A DNA stretch of 64,000 nucleotides from Onchidella celtica (Eukaryota; Mollusca; Gastropoda; Systellommatophora; Onchidiidae): positions 24,420,034 through 24,484,033 of the forward strand of contig OZ007572.1 of the NCBI GenBank assembly GCA_963931925.1. The letters run 5' to 3'. Made by a program: the position numbers and the translations under genes. Of the stretch, positions 25,046-39,316 are shown in pieces (the stretch's first letter is position 1; each line of letters opens with the position of its first letter). The notes beneath the pieces were generated by a model. It was not told where the DNA came from. It did no database searches and saw nothing but the letters and a program-made list of their open reading frames with translations.

Positions 25046-25815
25046 TGCTCTTGATCAACTGGTCAATACATAATATAGATGAAATCCTTTTTATTGAACT
25101 CACAATACTCCCTTCTTTTCTGACATCAGCATTGTTTGGCTGCAGGGGTAATGCAAAAGTGATTTTTCATTTACAATTTTTTTCCTTATACGTCACACTT
25201 CCTGCAGTAATGCATCATAGATTACCATGTAATAGACTACGTCAATTTCCAAAGTAGTGGATTTTGTGCTGATATTGTAGTCACATGCCAAAAGCACGAA
25301 CAAACTCTGGATGTGAATAATTAATGTTGGTTTTCTGAAATAAAATATGTCCACACAAGTCTCACTGGCCACCTAATTTTAACTCCTTCATGGCTTTGTC
25401 ATGTTTTTTTTCCTGCCCCACATGTTTCAATTTGCATGTTAAGACATAATTTGTCATAAAAACAGAAATAACAATGCATTAGTTGGCATGAAACCAAATT
25501 GTAGTTTTTCATTGTAGTACTAGTGTATATATGTTAACTGCTCATATATTCTTATTTCAGTGGTGTATTCCTACTATTGACATTATGGACACTGTTTAAT
25601 CATTTTTCTCCTCATCGCGATTTTTCAACTGAGCACGACCATTAAACCGTTAGTGAATCAATGACAAGACTTTGGGCCTAAAAATATGCCCAGGATGGCT
25701 AAATACAATGTATTAATCATCCTGTTTCCCTATGGAGCCCAGATTATGATTCGACTGTGTCTTACCGTGGCTAGACGGTTTGTTGTGATGTTTTGAAGAA
25801 ATGCTATACAAATCT

Positions 25816-25935
25816 ACATTGGACATAGGGATGCTAGCTGGGAAACCTAATCGGGACATATTGAGACAACTTCATTGTTATGAGCAAACTTGAGGTCAGT
25901 TCTACATGTTGGATCGACGTAGGGTTGCTAGTCTG
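25816..25935 (-). repeat. GACGTC-rich dispersed repeat, copy 3 fragment
   Basis: The fragment begins with ACATAGGGATGCTAGCTGGG, the reverse of the family terminus. It continues with TTCATTGTTATGAGCAAACT and TGAGGTCAGTTCTACATG, matching the middle of copy 2. Confidence 0.55.
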
Positions 25936-27453
25936 ATTAGGATCAGAGATAGACATGTATAGCTTTAGGACTGGAGTTTAACCTTTGCTCTAAAATTTCA
26001 TCGGTGAATCATTTGTTTGGCTAAATATCTGTGGACAAAGGATCACTATTCTGCATCTTACAAATTACACTTGCACTATTACTGGTGTGATCTGGAAGGA
26101 GGAAGTGGGATATGAGTAAAAAAAGCTGAAAAAAAAAAAAAAGAACATTAGGTAAATAAAGTGAAAAGCGAAGCTATTGATAATTGAATTTAATATGAAT
26201 TCTTTTTCACTATTTTGCACTTACCAAAAATGTGGGATAAATTGCTTCTTTTGTCTGTTAACATCCTTCAGATTATCACCTTAGGCAAAAACTCCAATTT
26301 CAGAGCATGTCTGGGCCATAAAATTATGTACAAGTGTCTGCAGGAAGAGATAAGAAGAAACAGCATTTTAATTCATACAATTATAATTATCACTGACACT
26401 GTACATTTCACACTTCCACCAAAGCCTTTCTCTTTTTTTTTCTCTTTGATCGAGTCAAATGCTTACAGCATCCGAGAGATATCATGGGGTTTTCAGCAAG
26501 ATGTGCAGATCATAATTAGGTGTTGGTAAATGTCAAACAAATTGTGTTGATTGCCTCTAATTTTGATCCTGCCTGTGATCCTGATATTGATGTTAGTACC
26601 ATATAACAGTTAGGTGGGCGTCATGCAAAGAAAGTTGTTTGCTATATGTCACTCTTAATAGGCTAACGCTGCACATTTATTTCCATTCGTCACTTGTCCA
26701 AAGTTACTCGTCGCATGTCACTGGTCATAAAACTAACAATGTATGGCCGTATGCCGTTAGCTTTATGACAAGAATCACACACCATGTGGCTTCCAACATG
26801 TGTCACACAGAAAAGGTCGCTTGCTATATCCCACTTGCTAAAAGCGTGAAGAAAATGGTGGACAGTGCCACAGTAGTTTTCATCTGGTCGTTATATCGAA
26901 GGTATAATTGACGAAGGACCTGATGACCTTGTTCAATGCATGTGCGACAAATATATGGAAGACATGACGATGAAGGAGAATTCCATATCTTATTCAAAGA
27001 AATTATAAGAGATGATAAAATGTTTTCTAATCTTTGTGTCTTGGCTCTCTTAGATCATCATAAATGACCAGACAGACCAGCATTGTGTTGACAGCTGTCT
27101 TTTATTCTTTCTGGGTTTCTTCTACTGCACATACTGTTGGCAGTTCATCAGCCGCCATGTTTGTTGACAAAAAAGATCATCACACTTCGTGCAATGAGGA
27201 ACGGATGACAAAAAAAAACCCAAACTCATAATGCGACATATGATTTACCCGTAAGCATTGAGCTACTTTCTCTGTCTCACCCCGAGCTAAGTCTAATCTT
27301 AATCTATTGCCAAAGCTAGATATAATAGTGTGAGATGATCCCATTTCAATTTTCGTGTAGATTTGATCTCATATACATGAATAAAAAATTGAAAAAATGG
27401 CAATCACCAGTACCATATATTTTGCATTCCCAGTATAACACGTAATTAAAAAA
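25936..27453. other. Gene-free stretch
   Basis: Nothing recognised. Open frames at 26215-26911 are short and show no family motifs. Confidence 0.4.
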
Positions 27454-27564
27454 GGGAGTGTCTATTGAAGCCGCTACCTAGAAGCACCTAGCGGCCTGCA
27501 TAGAGTAACGGTGCGGTGTTTTGTCTATTCGGGCTTCTAGGTAGCGGCCTGAATAGAGCCGGCC
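27454..27564. mobile_element. 111-bp hairpin MITE with 9-bp target duplication
   Basis: GAAGCCGCTACCTAGAAGC on the left is matched by GCTTCTAGGTAGCGGC on the right. Outer parts also pair (TCTATT with AATAGA). ATTAAAAAA is duplicated exactly at 27445-27453 and 27565-27573. A 9-bp duplication fits Mutator-like elements, although the duplicated sequence is A-rich. The whole element can fold into one long hairpin. Confidence 0.8.
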
Positions 27565-27814
27565 ATTAAAAAAAATCTGAAAAATGATAAACATTATTTC
27601 AACACATGGAGGAATGAACTGCTCTTCTTACAAAGGGAAATCATGATTTCTACATCAGTTGCTGAAACGAATTCTCTTGGTGTAATACTACATTACATGC
27701 CCATTAGCAATCACTAGTTCAATAGTGTGCATAAATAACATATATTAGAGATGAGAACCGCCAACAAAAGAATCTCCTGAACTTTTAACATAATGCAACA
27801 CACTCACGAATATA

Positions 27815-27945
27815 GGATTGACATAGGGATGTTGGCTGGGTCACTCCACATCACAGTTCGCTGAGCTGTTAAGTCCTCAGTTTCCAGAACTTCCCCTTGT
27901 GGGTTCAACTCCCAAGCCTGCCTGCCACTCTCATCTTTCTGCTTT
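27815..27945 (+). repeat. Repeat terminus plus tRNA-like SINE candidate
   Basis: GACATAGGGATGTTGGCTGGG (27820-27840) is a terminus of the GACGTC-rich repeat. It is followed by a tRNA-like block with GTTAAGTCCTCAG and a box B-like GGGTTCAACTCCC near 27900. The order suggests a tRNA-derived head, but no second copy lies in the window to define its limits. Confidence 0.3.
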
Positions 27946-28852
27946 TTCCTGTTCTAAATTGTAAGATTAGAATATAATATAGTTTGCAGTGTATGATTTT
28001 TAGTCTACATACTACCTGATCTCAATCATGACTCAAACAGTGCAGAGCGAATAAAGGGAGTGGATCCTACAATTACAAATAATCCCTTGCTTTGACTTTT
28101 CTTTAATCCCCCCCCCCCCCAACACCTTTTTTTTTACATCAAAAGAAAAAAAGAAAAAATCCTCACACCGCTGTTTTATCCAACCACATCAAATAATGTG
28201 TTTTCTGGAAACAACCGGATTCGGTAATCCTTTCCTTTCTGGGTATGAAACAAGAAATTTATGTATTTTATAGTCAAAAACTCCAACAAAAGTCATTATG
28301 TTCACACTTCAGATGACCCCGCCCCCCCCCCCCCCAAAAAAAAAACACGACTAATTCCTACCAGCAGAAACACGTCTTCAGTATAAGTATTATTTCAATT
28401 ATTCTGAAGGTTCGACATGGTGCCTCTGTCACTTTCGTTTCAGAATATAATCTTAGCAGTATTTTGAAAGTATTAGTTGCAGCCAAATTAAAAGAAAAAC
28501 TAACGAAACAATTAGTTCTCCTTAACTCAAAACTGGGCGGTACAAACTGGGCGAAACATATGCTTTAAATGTAATTTGATAAACGAAATTCAAAATCGAG
28601 TAGAATTTTCTCAATTTCAGATATCAATCTGGCATGTCAGATTACAGTACGACAGCGATCTGGATCTACCAGCACATCTTTTTACCAACCTAAAAGTTCT
28701 ATGCTTGAAAAGAATTGAGGGATCTATGTGTGGTAGAAGGGGATGTCGAGGATGAAATCCGCGGTAGTCAACAACTCGGCATGCTGAGTGAAAATATTTA
28801 AAGTGGAGATAGAGGGAGCCTGAGGAAGGGAGGGTGGGAGAGAGGAGGAGAG

Positions 28853-28857
<5 letters not shown>

Positions 28858-28883
<26 letters not shown>
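28858..28883. repeat. (GA)13 microsatellite
   Basis: Pure GA dinucleotides. Confidence 0.95.
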
Positions 28884-31800
28884 CAGCTTACCAAATTTAA
28901 ATATATAGGTCTACTTACTACTAAGACTCCATCTTCCGTGCTCACTTTCTTTTTTTTTCATATTTATTTTACGGGAACACTACTACGTTTTACATTATAT
29001 TACCATAGAGACAAACTGGCAGCCAAACAATCAGTCAATGGAATATTTAGCCCCTCACCTCGTACTGTACAATAAATACAGTCACAGATCCTCAGGGACT
29101 TCACCTTGTCACGAAGAGTTTCAGAGTACTTGTACAAGTTGTTGCTTAATATTTAACACTGCAGATAAGATATCCTTGATTATCAGCTTGAAAGACCCCA
29201 TCACTTTTGCTTATTTCACGTGTCAACATACCCGACCTCTCCCTTTGCTTCTGAAGTCTGAAGTTGTGAGACATAAAGAGTGAGTGGCCATTTTCCCCTT
29301 GAAACTCTCAGGAAGACGACCCTGACCTGAAGAGATTGTGCGAAACACATGAAATAAAGTGAGTACAGATGATAGAAAAGGCACTTGTGAGCATGCCTTT
29401 GGCCATCTAGAGGGAGGGGGTGGAGGTAGTGGTGGTGGTGAGCGGTTCAGCTTTCTCGTGACTCGCCTTGTATTGCAGATCTTCACAAATCGACCCACCT
29501 TCTCTCTCTCTCCTCTCCCACTCTGTCTCTCTATGTCACCCTTTCTCGGCGGTTTTTCTGCTTTATATAACTTTACGTATAAGTGACATAACACTTCTGT
29601 GTCCCATCTCAGCTGTATCCTTATAAACTCATGACAGTCAGTTATTTAGAAATGAGAAAATCTTAGTTGTCATAGTTGTACACGTGTATTGTTTTTGTCG
29701 TTCAAATATACACGTATAGAGCTGAAACACCACATAGGAAGTTCAGATGCCACATATCACGTTCACAGCAGTAGGGCCAAAGCTGCGAACCTCCATTTCA
29801 TGTTGCTGAGTGTGTTATTGTGAAAGGTCTATATACAGACAATGGGCAGCTTAACTGCTAAACAAAAGTTGGATGAAATCTACAAGAAGAAGAACAACGG
29901 CAATAACAATAACAAAAACAGCAAACAAAATTTCATGAACTAATGTCAACAGGATAAAAATTTTTTCAATATCACTGAACTATCCGGAATTATGCTTCAA
30001 ACTTGGGTTTGATAAGCTGGCGCTTTTTGCCTTTGTGTTTTAGGTATGTCATTGGTATTCATAGAATATTGTGCCGATGAAGTGATCATCTCTCTGGTCA
30101 CCTATTGACCTCGGGTCACATACCGGTACCGATATACCTAATGGCCTGTTCGGACTAAAGTAACTTTCCGATCACCTTACAGAAGCATAGGCAACTGAAA
30201 TAGGTTGGGTCAACGAGGCTTTCTAATGAATTGTTGTGTCTTCTTTGAGTACAATGTATTCTTCAAACCTGTAGAAGAAACGGTAACTCCTGGTCTTACA
30301 CAGACCTGTCGAAGTTTTACTAAGTCATAGGGATGCGTCATACGCGACAACATACTATTTATCGTAATTTTCAACACTAAAGTTAGTGGGCCGTCATTGT
30401 GCTCACGATCGCATTGTAAACGTACACCGTAACATTTTTCTGTTGCATGTGCTATGTCCACTGACTCCGCGATCCAATGCTCTAGATAGCTGCAAAGGAG
30501 CATGAACTATTCAAGCGCTACGGACCAATTTTCGGGTCAGTCAGGTACAAGTATACTGGATATGATAAGATATTGATGTGTCCACCAATTAATGCTCACC
30601 CCCCCCCCCTCTTCCCCCCAAACCAGTTTCATTTTGCACTCGCATGTTTTCGCGACAGCTAGGCCTACTCACTTAATAAATGAACCACTCACCCACGTGT
30701 TTTTTTTTTATTCACGAGCTCACTCATTAATTCACTCACTCATTCAAAACCCCCATCCTCCCCCCATCCATTCATTCTCTCTCTCATTCATTCATCCATT
30801 CTGTTAGCCTACTACTCGCTCACTCATTACCTCATTCATTCATATTCACATACACTCGCTCACTTACAACAGTGTATGCCTAGCTCTCTCTCACACAACG
30901 CAGTTATACTCACATAACGTAGTATAATAGACCTGCGTATGATAATATTCACGTCGTTTCAAGTTCCCTATACAATTATTTTAATTTATGTCAAAGTTAT
31001 TCCCAGAAATGAAAGGTACGCATGTCCTTTCTTTATTTTTCAAAGTTTGTTTTTTTCTGTGTTACCTTCCAAACCACTGGAGAGATCCATTCTGTGTGGC
31101 ATAATGCATTTTTAAACGTGTGTGGATCGATTTCAGCTGCAAATGAAGTACATCAGAGGAATGGAGATCATTCTAACTGCTGGGAAGTCAACGACACATG
31201 CATGATAATGCCTTCGTGGGGGTATCTGACCCAAGACGATCGCCTGACATTGTGAAAATTTTAATTGTCCCAAGTGACAAACGTCTTGTTTATTTGATTG
31301 ACTGCTGCTTAATATAATGGCGCTAGGCATCTGTTCAGTTAACTAAAATCATTTTTTAAAAAGGTAATGATAAAAAGGAAGGGCTACAATGGTGGAGAAG
31401 CTTAGGGGGGGGAAACATGTCGTGACTCACTTTAAAAAAAGACAACGGAAAAAAAAGGGAGAGGGTTAGGGATAAGGGCAGGGCTGGGGACAGCTAGGTT
31501 TAAGGTGTCCTGACTGGCTGGTCGTGAATCACAGAACTCTGCATCTGAAGTTTTACATTTTATGATCTAATTTATATCGACAGTGACTCTTTTAAGGAAT
31601 GAAATTAACTGACAGAATGAAGTTTACATATGGCACTCTGAACGGTTCATCCGAAAAATAGCCATTTCAAAAGCAAATTTTGAAAAAAAAACAACAAGAA
31701 CCCGCAATTTGGCATTTGGCTATGTTTTTTAAATCTCTTATATACGGGTATCACTGGTATCCAATCACTGGTCACCGTCTTTCAAAGAGGGCAGTATGAG

Positions 31801-32481
31801 AATTCTTGTTCTCTGAAAGAAACTGGCTACGACTTACGAGTGAATCAGTTAATCACAAAAAAGTCGTAAAGAATACTTCCACTTTCTGACACCAAGAGAC
31901 TGAAATGCACTGTAGCAAAATGGAACAATGTCATTGCATGTGGTCATTGTTATCATTTCATTCGGAGCTTTTTGACTAGCTTGCTCCTGCTGGTGTAAAA
32001 AGGTCCAGCAAACTTTGGAATTTGAAGCTGCTGTAACCGCGCTGGCTAAATCAACAATGTCATTGATTCGTTCTTTTCTTTTGTTTTGTGCCATATATTG
32101 ATTGATCAGATCAGTGCCATTGTAAGGGGAATGTGAAAAGAAAAGAAGCAATATTTTTTTTTGGCATGACCACGTTAAACCAAATATCTGTCATGATAGC
32201 AGTGTTATGTCTCTTTTCATTCTTGCTTGTGATTTCAGTGCAACGAGCAATACTTTCACTAAGTAAATGAAAAATTCTGAATGAAAATTAAATGCACTTC
32301 TAATGTTGCTAGACTTGCCTTTTGTATCACACAAACACCCGTCCTTGTAACCGATATGATCCACTTTCTACAGCTTATAAGTAGCATTCAGAATTGTGTG
32401 GTCTTTCGTCCAAAATATGTCCGCATGATAATTGACTGGCATGGATGTAGCGACTCACTGATCACTATGTCATAAACTAGC

Positions 32482-32617
32482 AGTTGCCTGGGGGCCCCAA
32501 AGGTGTAGGGAGGGCTCATGCATGTAAATTTACTTTTGTTTTTAAAACGGGGAAGAAAATCCCGCGCATTACAAAAGAATCTGTCCCGGGGCCCGTAATG
32601 ATGTTAAGACGACCCTG
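32482..32617 (-). mobile_element. DNA-transposon fragment, GGGCCGTCTTAA type
   Basis: Ends with TGTTAAGACGACCCTG, the reverse complement of the 2251 terminus, and contains GGGGCCCC and CCCGGGGCCC blocks. About 135 bp, non-coding. Family placement (hAT-like) is tentative. Confidence 0.4.
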
Positions 32618-33100
32618 GTATCAAGGACATAGCATGATGTGATAAACAAAAATTCCTGCATGACATGGAACTATGACCCTTGTTGTGTTTTTAAAAGCCA
32701 TCAGAGCTTGGGGTTGCATTTCAGTTCATGTATTTTGATATGTTTTCATGTCTTTCCTTATGTTTGATTAAAAAAAATTAAAGTTTAATTTTTGCTCACA
32801 ACTGCTGGTAGTTCGATCTTATTTGGTACCTGTCTTCGGTTGGCGAGAGAATGAATGACAGAGGGTGACAGAAGTGATGAGGAAGTAAATAAGTAAGAGA
32901 AAGAAAACACATACATGGAGAGTGAGAGGCTGCAGAGAGAAAGAATGAGAAGTGAAAAGAAAGGGCACAGATGAAAAAAAAATCAGACAATTTTGAACAT
33001 TTTGCAAAGAAGTCAAAAACAAGTAATGATCTCAAAACAGTTTTAATTTCCATTTCAACACATGCATACACACACACACACGCTATTCACCTACACCAAC

Positions 33101-36100
33101 TTTCACTATGCAGACAGCAGTTCCTTAACTTAAAGTTTAAGAACAAAAAAATGCAGCCAATATAATTCCGTTTTCAGCTACCAAGTACATCTCATGCTTT
33201 GATTCAGGCTGTCGAGTTCACAGAATATGTTTACAGACCAAACAATATAAACCCACACCAAACATGATGAAACAGCATGATACTTGAAAAAAAAACAACA
33301 TCTGTTGAAAGCACCAATCATAAACCTAAAGCATGCAACTTGCTACTATAGTATAAAGGTTGAGACTGCATGTAGGGCCAAGCGAGTGCCAACTGTACAG
33401 CCTGCTATATTAAGACAGTTGGGGTCATCCCTGGAAAATCTGATCCTTGAATGAATTTTGTACGTATATTATACACTAACCCTAAACCATAACTAATATT
33501 CCCTCTCACCTGAGTGGGCATGCGGTCGCTGTATTGGTGCTACGTACATTAGAATGTTGCCTCGCTGTTGTGCAACAGTTTGAATGTCGTGCACCAACTT
33601 TGAATTTAAAATATTTTTGCTCAAAGCATCAGAACAAAGGGTTCGGAGCACTGCACCGATGTAGCACACGTGCCCGAAAATAGCTCACACAGAAAGCCAG
33701 ATAAATGAGGTTTAATTAAATGTATTTTTCATTGTATTTTTAAATTGAAATTCCTTTGAAAATCAATTATTGAAAAGTTTGTAGACCGAGAAACTAGCGG
33801 AAACTTTAATATTATAAATTATATGCAAATAAATCTCAGCATTTGTATTATAAGGGGATGCCAGGATCAGACAAGGGGCATGTTTCGGCGCTTGACTGTT
33901 TTTATAGACCCACCCAATGCTTGCTTTTGTCACCTTTGTCTGACACTCAGTGCTAAGTCAATGGTAACACCGTTGACCTCCTTTTCAATTAAAAAACAAA
34001 ACAAAAACATTATTTTTGTCTCCTCTGTTAAGAGTTCACAAAAAAAATGATGTCAGATGAAGTTTGCTGTCTAAAAAAAAGTAAAATGAGAAGCTTGTAT
34101 TATGTACCCCTCGAAAAAAACTGGGCGTATTGTACACCCCCCTTGACTTGGCAACGAAGAATTTTTAATGCCATGACTCAATAAACCATCATTTTATGGC
34201 CATTCAAAGTTGAACTATCGTGCAATTGGCAAATGGTAACAAATTCGAGGTGTTTTTTCACTTTTGAAAAAGACATAACTTTCACAGCCTTTAAGCCAGA
34301 ATAATAAATTTGGTATCAAAATTCTTGGAAAAGCAAGCTCCCTCAGATAAGACAATAACTGGTGAGATGTGGTAAAAAGTAAAAATCAGTTTGGACTACC
34401 TGATTGTACCTGGTCTAACCGAGCGCATCATTGAAAGAGATATGCTCTCCCTAACATACCTTCAAGAAAATGCAGATAAACACTTTATCAAGAGGTGTTT
34501 CATATAATCTAGGCTAGTGATTATGTCCTCATCATGATTATGTGTTCCATGTGCAAATTCTGTGTGATAAAAAATGATGATTTAACCTGGGGGGAAAACC
34601 GGTTATTGTGGATAACAAAACATGAATCTAAGACAGCCACTTGAGAAAACATATGATATATTTTGGGGCATTTTCCATGCCTGGTGACCTCTAAAACAAC
34701 CTCTCTTGCTTTAGTTTTATGACCTGTTTGTATGAAGCAGTTTAGAGTGAAACCAAACTACATCAGAATGTTATCGAATGTATGACAAAACATATGAAGA
34801 AAGACATTAAATGATACAAACTTGTAAATTTTACAAACTGAAGCTGTTTCGTAGCCTCCCAACAAGAGTGGCCTTACAAGCACTTTGAAATGAGAAAAAA
34901 GTTTAACAAAAGCCTGTAAATCACTCTTGTAATACTTCTAAGGAAATTACTAAGAAACCAGGCTATCTCACAAGCTGTCAGAAGAGTGCATGACACAACA
35001 TACGATAAACCAAACATCAGAAGGGGTTAATTATCACTTTATGATTTAATCTGAAATGAAGATCACTACAAATACATGGCTATCACCATCAGTGAGTCAT
35101 ACCAGACACCAGCTGCTGTCTGTTACATTATTCCCACAGCCTGCCACAAACTGAGAAACAGAAACTTCATATGACCTGTCACCAGTAATCAGTGACAAAT
35201 TTGTTACAAATAAATTCTGCAAAACATGGCAAAAATAAATCAAATCTGTTTTGTAACAAATTTATGATGGATAGAAATGAGAAAAATTCTAGGCTTTCAG
35301 TTTGGTTTCCCCAGGAACACAACTGTGACAGCCACTAAAGGAATGTCACTTGCAAATATCGTCGGTCGGCTGTTGGAACCTTGTTAAAACTAAAATCAAA
35401 GTTTAATTTTAACGAGGTTCCACCCAAGTCTTGAAAGATCAACTTTACTGGAGGAAGTAAAAAACTGATTGAATGTGAAAAGTTGAACCAAGATAAAGTT
35501 TGATAACAATCTGTTGTTGTTTTTTCCCTATTATTGCATTCTACGTTCACATATTTTTTTTACACATGATGCAGAATGAGATCCACTTCAGTTTCCATCA
35601 TAAAAAAAGAAGAAAAAAAAATTTAAAAACTGAAATTGCTGAATTAGATGATCTGTGTATCCAAGACAGTCAATAAAATTTGACTGAAAGTTTATGCAGA
35701 ACATATCTACTACATTATTCCTCCTTTTCCTAACACAATAACAAAAGAAAATCAAGGTACAATAATAAAAACAAGAAAGATTGAGAAAACTGAAAATGCT
35801 CTTCAATCATTTTAAACAAATGTTCCAGGTGTGCCTTTTTGCTGTGAAAGGCAGAGCAAAACACAAAATAAATGAAGCAGAAAAACTGACAACATGACTC
35901 ACTACTAACAACTGTTATGCTAATAACTTTTACAACAAACAAAGAAGTAAGCAAAGGCAAAACTTATAAGGGTAAAATATTATCATATAATAAAGCACAA
36001 TTGTTTGACAATAAATTTGTATTATTCTAACGCAGCAAAAAATGCATTGACAATTGCATAAGCGAGGAATACAAAATAAATGCACTGAAATATATATAGG

Positions 36101-37400
36101 TTTGGTATCTTGTACCATAGTGCTAGCCTGGGGAGATAAGATATACATATAATGTTAAACTACAGTTGATTAACATAATAAATATAATGTTATACAATAA
36201 ATATAAATACTAAATTAAATTGGAAAAAACCAAAATGACTATATTCTTACAACTAAATCTTGCATTGTATGATTTCAAACACTTCACAGTTGCTAGGCAA
36301 AGTAAAATACAATCTAATAATTATAGTAATATATAATGGTATATGGCCATCTCCAATGGTGGTCTGAAGGACAGCTTCATGCAAATGCCACATAGAAAAA
36401 CCCAAATATGTCTATGCCGGTGAAGTAAACACTCTGTCCTCATCATGTACATGCACTACAAGCCTACACTCCATTTAATGTCCACATCCAATAATAAGCA
36501 AAAACAAATCTCTGATACTCCATTACTCCATAAACCTTGAGGTCAGTCAATATTTGATTTGCTTTACATAACTGTGGAAAGAAGCATTGACAACAAGAAC
36601 AACAACCGAAAAAACTTGGTAAGCAAAATTCAAGACTTGTGTCTCTTGAATGTTTTTTTTACTTTTAGCTCAAGGGCAGAAATAAATGTATGTTATCCCC
36701 CTTACATTAGTACCAAGGAACTAGAAGTTCCAAATTGCAGGGACTGCACTGTTCATGCAATAATCTATGCCCCGCTTGGTTGGCATTATTGTTGTGACAA
36801 ACACTGGTGTAACCACTTGTTTGAATCATTTGTCTTCCAAAGCATGTACCATATGATAAATTTTAGTTAAAATACTTTCATGCTTCCACTTGTCTCATGA
36901 CCAAGCGAAGTGAGTTGATATCAAAATTTCATAATATTGAGATCCTGGCATCTCTGAACATAAAGGAACGTACTGTACACCAATGACAGAAAAATCAAGC
37001 TATGACACATGTTTGCTGGGATATTTCCATTTAAAGCCGCCATTTGTGATCCATTGTCCCGAAAATCCATTCCTCAATAAGGGTTCTTTAGGCATCTGTC
37101 TCATTTCTCCCTCTCGTGTGACATTTCATTGGCGATTACCAAGCAACAGAAATGCCAGCTGGCTATATCAGCTGAAATCTGTTTTTGCATGAATAATTTT
37201 TTCACTTTAAAAAAAAAAGAAGATATCACTATCACAACATGTTCACAAAGAATTTCTAAAAAGACCTGCCAAAATAAAAGGCAAACAAAAAAAGCTCATT
37301 ACAAATTCATAAAGTAAACATAAAAATAGAGGTTGAAAGTGGAAAAAAATAGGTCACAACTGTTCGGACAGAAGAAACAAACACAGGATATAAACAGTTT
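33101..37400. other. AT-rich gene-free stretch
   Basis: Strongly AT-rich, with many A-runs and no recognised frame, RNA or transposon end. It could include untranslated sequence of a gene whose coding part lies elsewhere, but nothing here shows that. Confidence 0.35.
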
Positions 37401-37646
37401 GTCACTATTCCCTAAGACCGTTGTAACTCTAAATTCAAAAACTCAAAAGAGTTTTATGTACGTTCAACTACATTCAAAGCCACATTGAATGATCTTGGTT
37501 CTAGACTCCCAAGCCAAAAAATATTTGAAAAGCAAACTTTCAACGAGTCATGTTCACTAGACCTGTTGTGCTAAAATAAAAAAAAGTGATTTGCTTGTCC
37601 CGAAAAGTAGACAAAACAAATTACTACAGTTTTAGAAAATGGTGAC
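37401..37646 (+). mobile_element. MITE family 3, copy 1
   Basis: The left end GTCACTATTCCCTAAGACC and the right end, read inverted, GTCACCATTTTCTAAAACTG, form an imperfect TIR of about 26 bp. AGTTT is duplicated at 37396-37400 and 37647-37651. The interior has TTCAACTACATTCAAAGCC and GAATGATCTTGGTT, shared with 39317-39549. Confidence 0.85.
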
Positions 37647-39316
37647 AGTTTAAAATGTATAGTTTATGGTTTGGTAATAATCAGTAAATCTTTCCACATG
37701 TGAAATCACAATGTTCTCAATATATAATATTCAATATATGTGTACACTTTGGTCAAAATCATTTTCTCTGAGATGTTTAACCTCAGAAGTTCTAAGACGG
37801 TTCACAGGTTTGTTGTAAGCTGCAAATTGCAGTTGAAAAAAAAACAACAACTGCTGTATTGTCAAATTAAAACTTCAATATTTGTCACTTATGTGATCTT
37901 AACATACCGGTACAATAAAACAAGTAAAATAACCGAAATGAAAAGTCTGAATTCTTCTTTCACAACTCATATGAAACATAAAATTCTGTAAAAGATAATT
38001 AAAATGGAAAAGGATCCAATTCCACTGTGAGATAGGTACTGAATTGTACAGAAATACAGTGGGCATAGAAGAAGAAAGCCAGCAAGAGCAAGAGATGGAC
38101 ATCCTCATTTGTGCAAATCCTTCTTAAATTTATTGTACAATACTACAGATTCCTAGTATAATATCTTAAGGCAATAAGTGCATCTTGTGGATATATCTAT
38201 CCAGTCGAGGTTGAACACTTTTGACTTCATCTTCCATGAGTTTCTCCCCTCACAAGTTTAACACATTATACAGACATGGTCAGCACATGATACAGACATG
38301 GTCAGCACATGGCACGCCTTGCTGCAATATCAGTACACAATTCACCCAACGCAACAATTGAGCAGTACAAAAACAAAGTAAAACTACTCACACATTAACT
38401 TGATTTGTACCTTCAGGAATTAAAAACCTCAGCAAATGATGTTTTTTGCCTAGTAATTTCTTTATTATTTGGAATTTTTTTCACCAAATTTCATGTATTC
38501 TCCAAGAACTGCCATACCCAAGTCATGGTCTCTTTGACTTGCATTTCAGTACATGAACATGCATGACATTTCAGTTTGTTACACACGAGTCACTGGAGCC
38601 AAAAAAACACCAGTAACATATGTGAATAGCAAAGCTATGTCAATGTTAATTTTAAAATAACGATAGCTCTTTATATATTTTACAATTTTGACCAGAGATA
38701 TATATTTTTATTTCTATAATGTTCCGAGGTAAGATGTAGAATAAAGATGCCCCCCCCCCCCCCCCCCCCCCAAAAGCGAAATTTTGGAATTATCTGGTTT
38801 GTTCCGAGACCATAAACATTGTATTTGCTAGGCCCAGACAGCACATCACTCTCATTTACAACAGTTACATCTCACAAATTTACGGTTATAAATGATTTCA
38901 AGCTCTGGAAAGAAATGAATTGTAATTATAACATTTTTATGTTGAAAAATGACGGTGATCTTAGTTGGTTTTTAATGTTTGAACCATGAACAAATGCCAC
39001 AGCTACTTCCTTGATTGAGGAATAGGACCATGCAATACTGCGTATTATTACTATATGTGTATTATGAGATATTTTCACACTGTGCTGAGCTTTACAACGT
39101 GCTGATTGTGACATCATGAGACCAGCATGACTTTATGGCAACCTCAAGATAAAATATATCATAACATACTTGAAATGAACACTCACACAACCAACATTTG
39201 ATGCAATGCCTTTTTTCCCTCAGGCGACTTTTTCACATCTGTAACATCACTTCATTTGCACATCTTCAGTGACTTCCATACTTTGCACTGCTATGCAAAA
39301 AATCCACTACAATATC
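37647..39316. other. Gene-free AT-rich stretch
   Basis: Contains a two-unit tandem duplication of ATACAGACATGGTCAGCACA (38267-38310) and a 22-base C-run (38750-38771). No gene recognised. Confidence 0.5.

Larger units (their letters stand above)
27946..33100. other. Gene-free stretch with simple repeats
   Basis: Contains C- and A-runs (28110, 28325), a (GA)13 tract at 28858-28883, and a degenerate TCAT/CACT repeat at about 30715-30870. A transposon-like end lies at 32482-32617, and a short CA tract near 33067. An unrecognised minus-strand 97-codon frame lies at 30210-30503. No gene supported. Confidence 0.4.

Noticed and set aside
30210-30503. Minus-strand 97-codon frame
   Set aside because: Reads like a protein in composition but has no recognised motif, splice partner or conserved block.
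31849-32151. Minus-strand 100-codon frame with INDIVDLASAVTAAS
   Set aside because: Briefly considered as an exon of a helical protein; no family match or splice sites could be shown.
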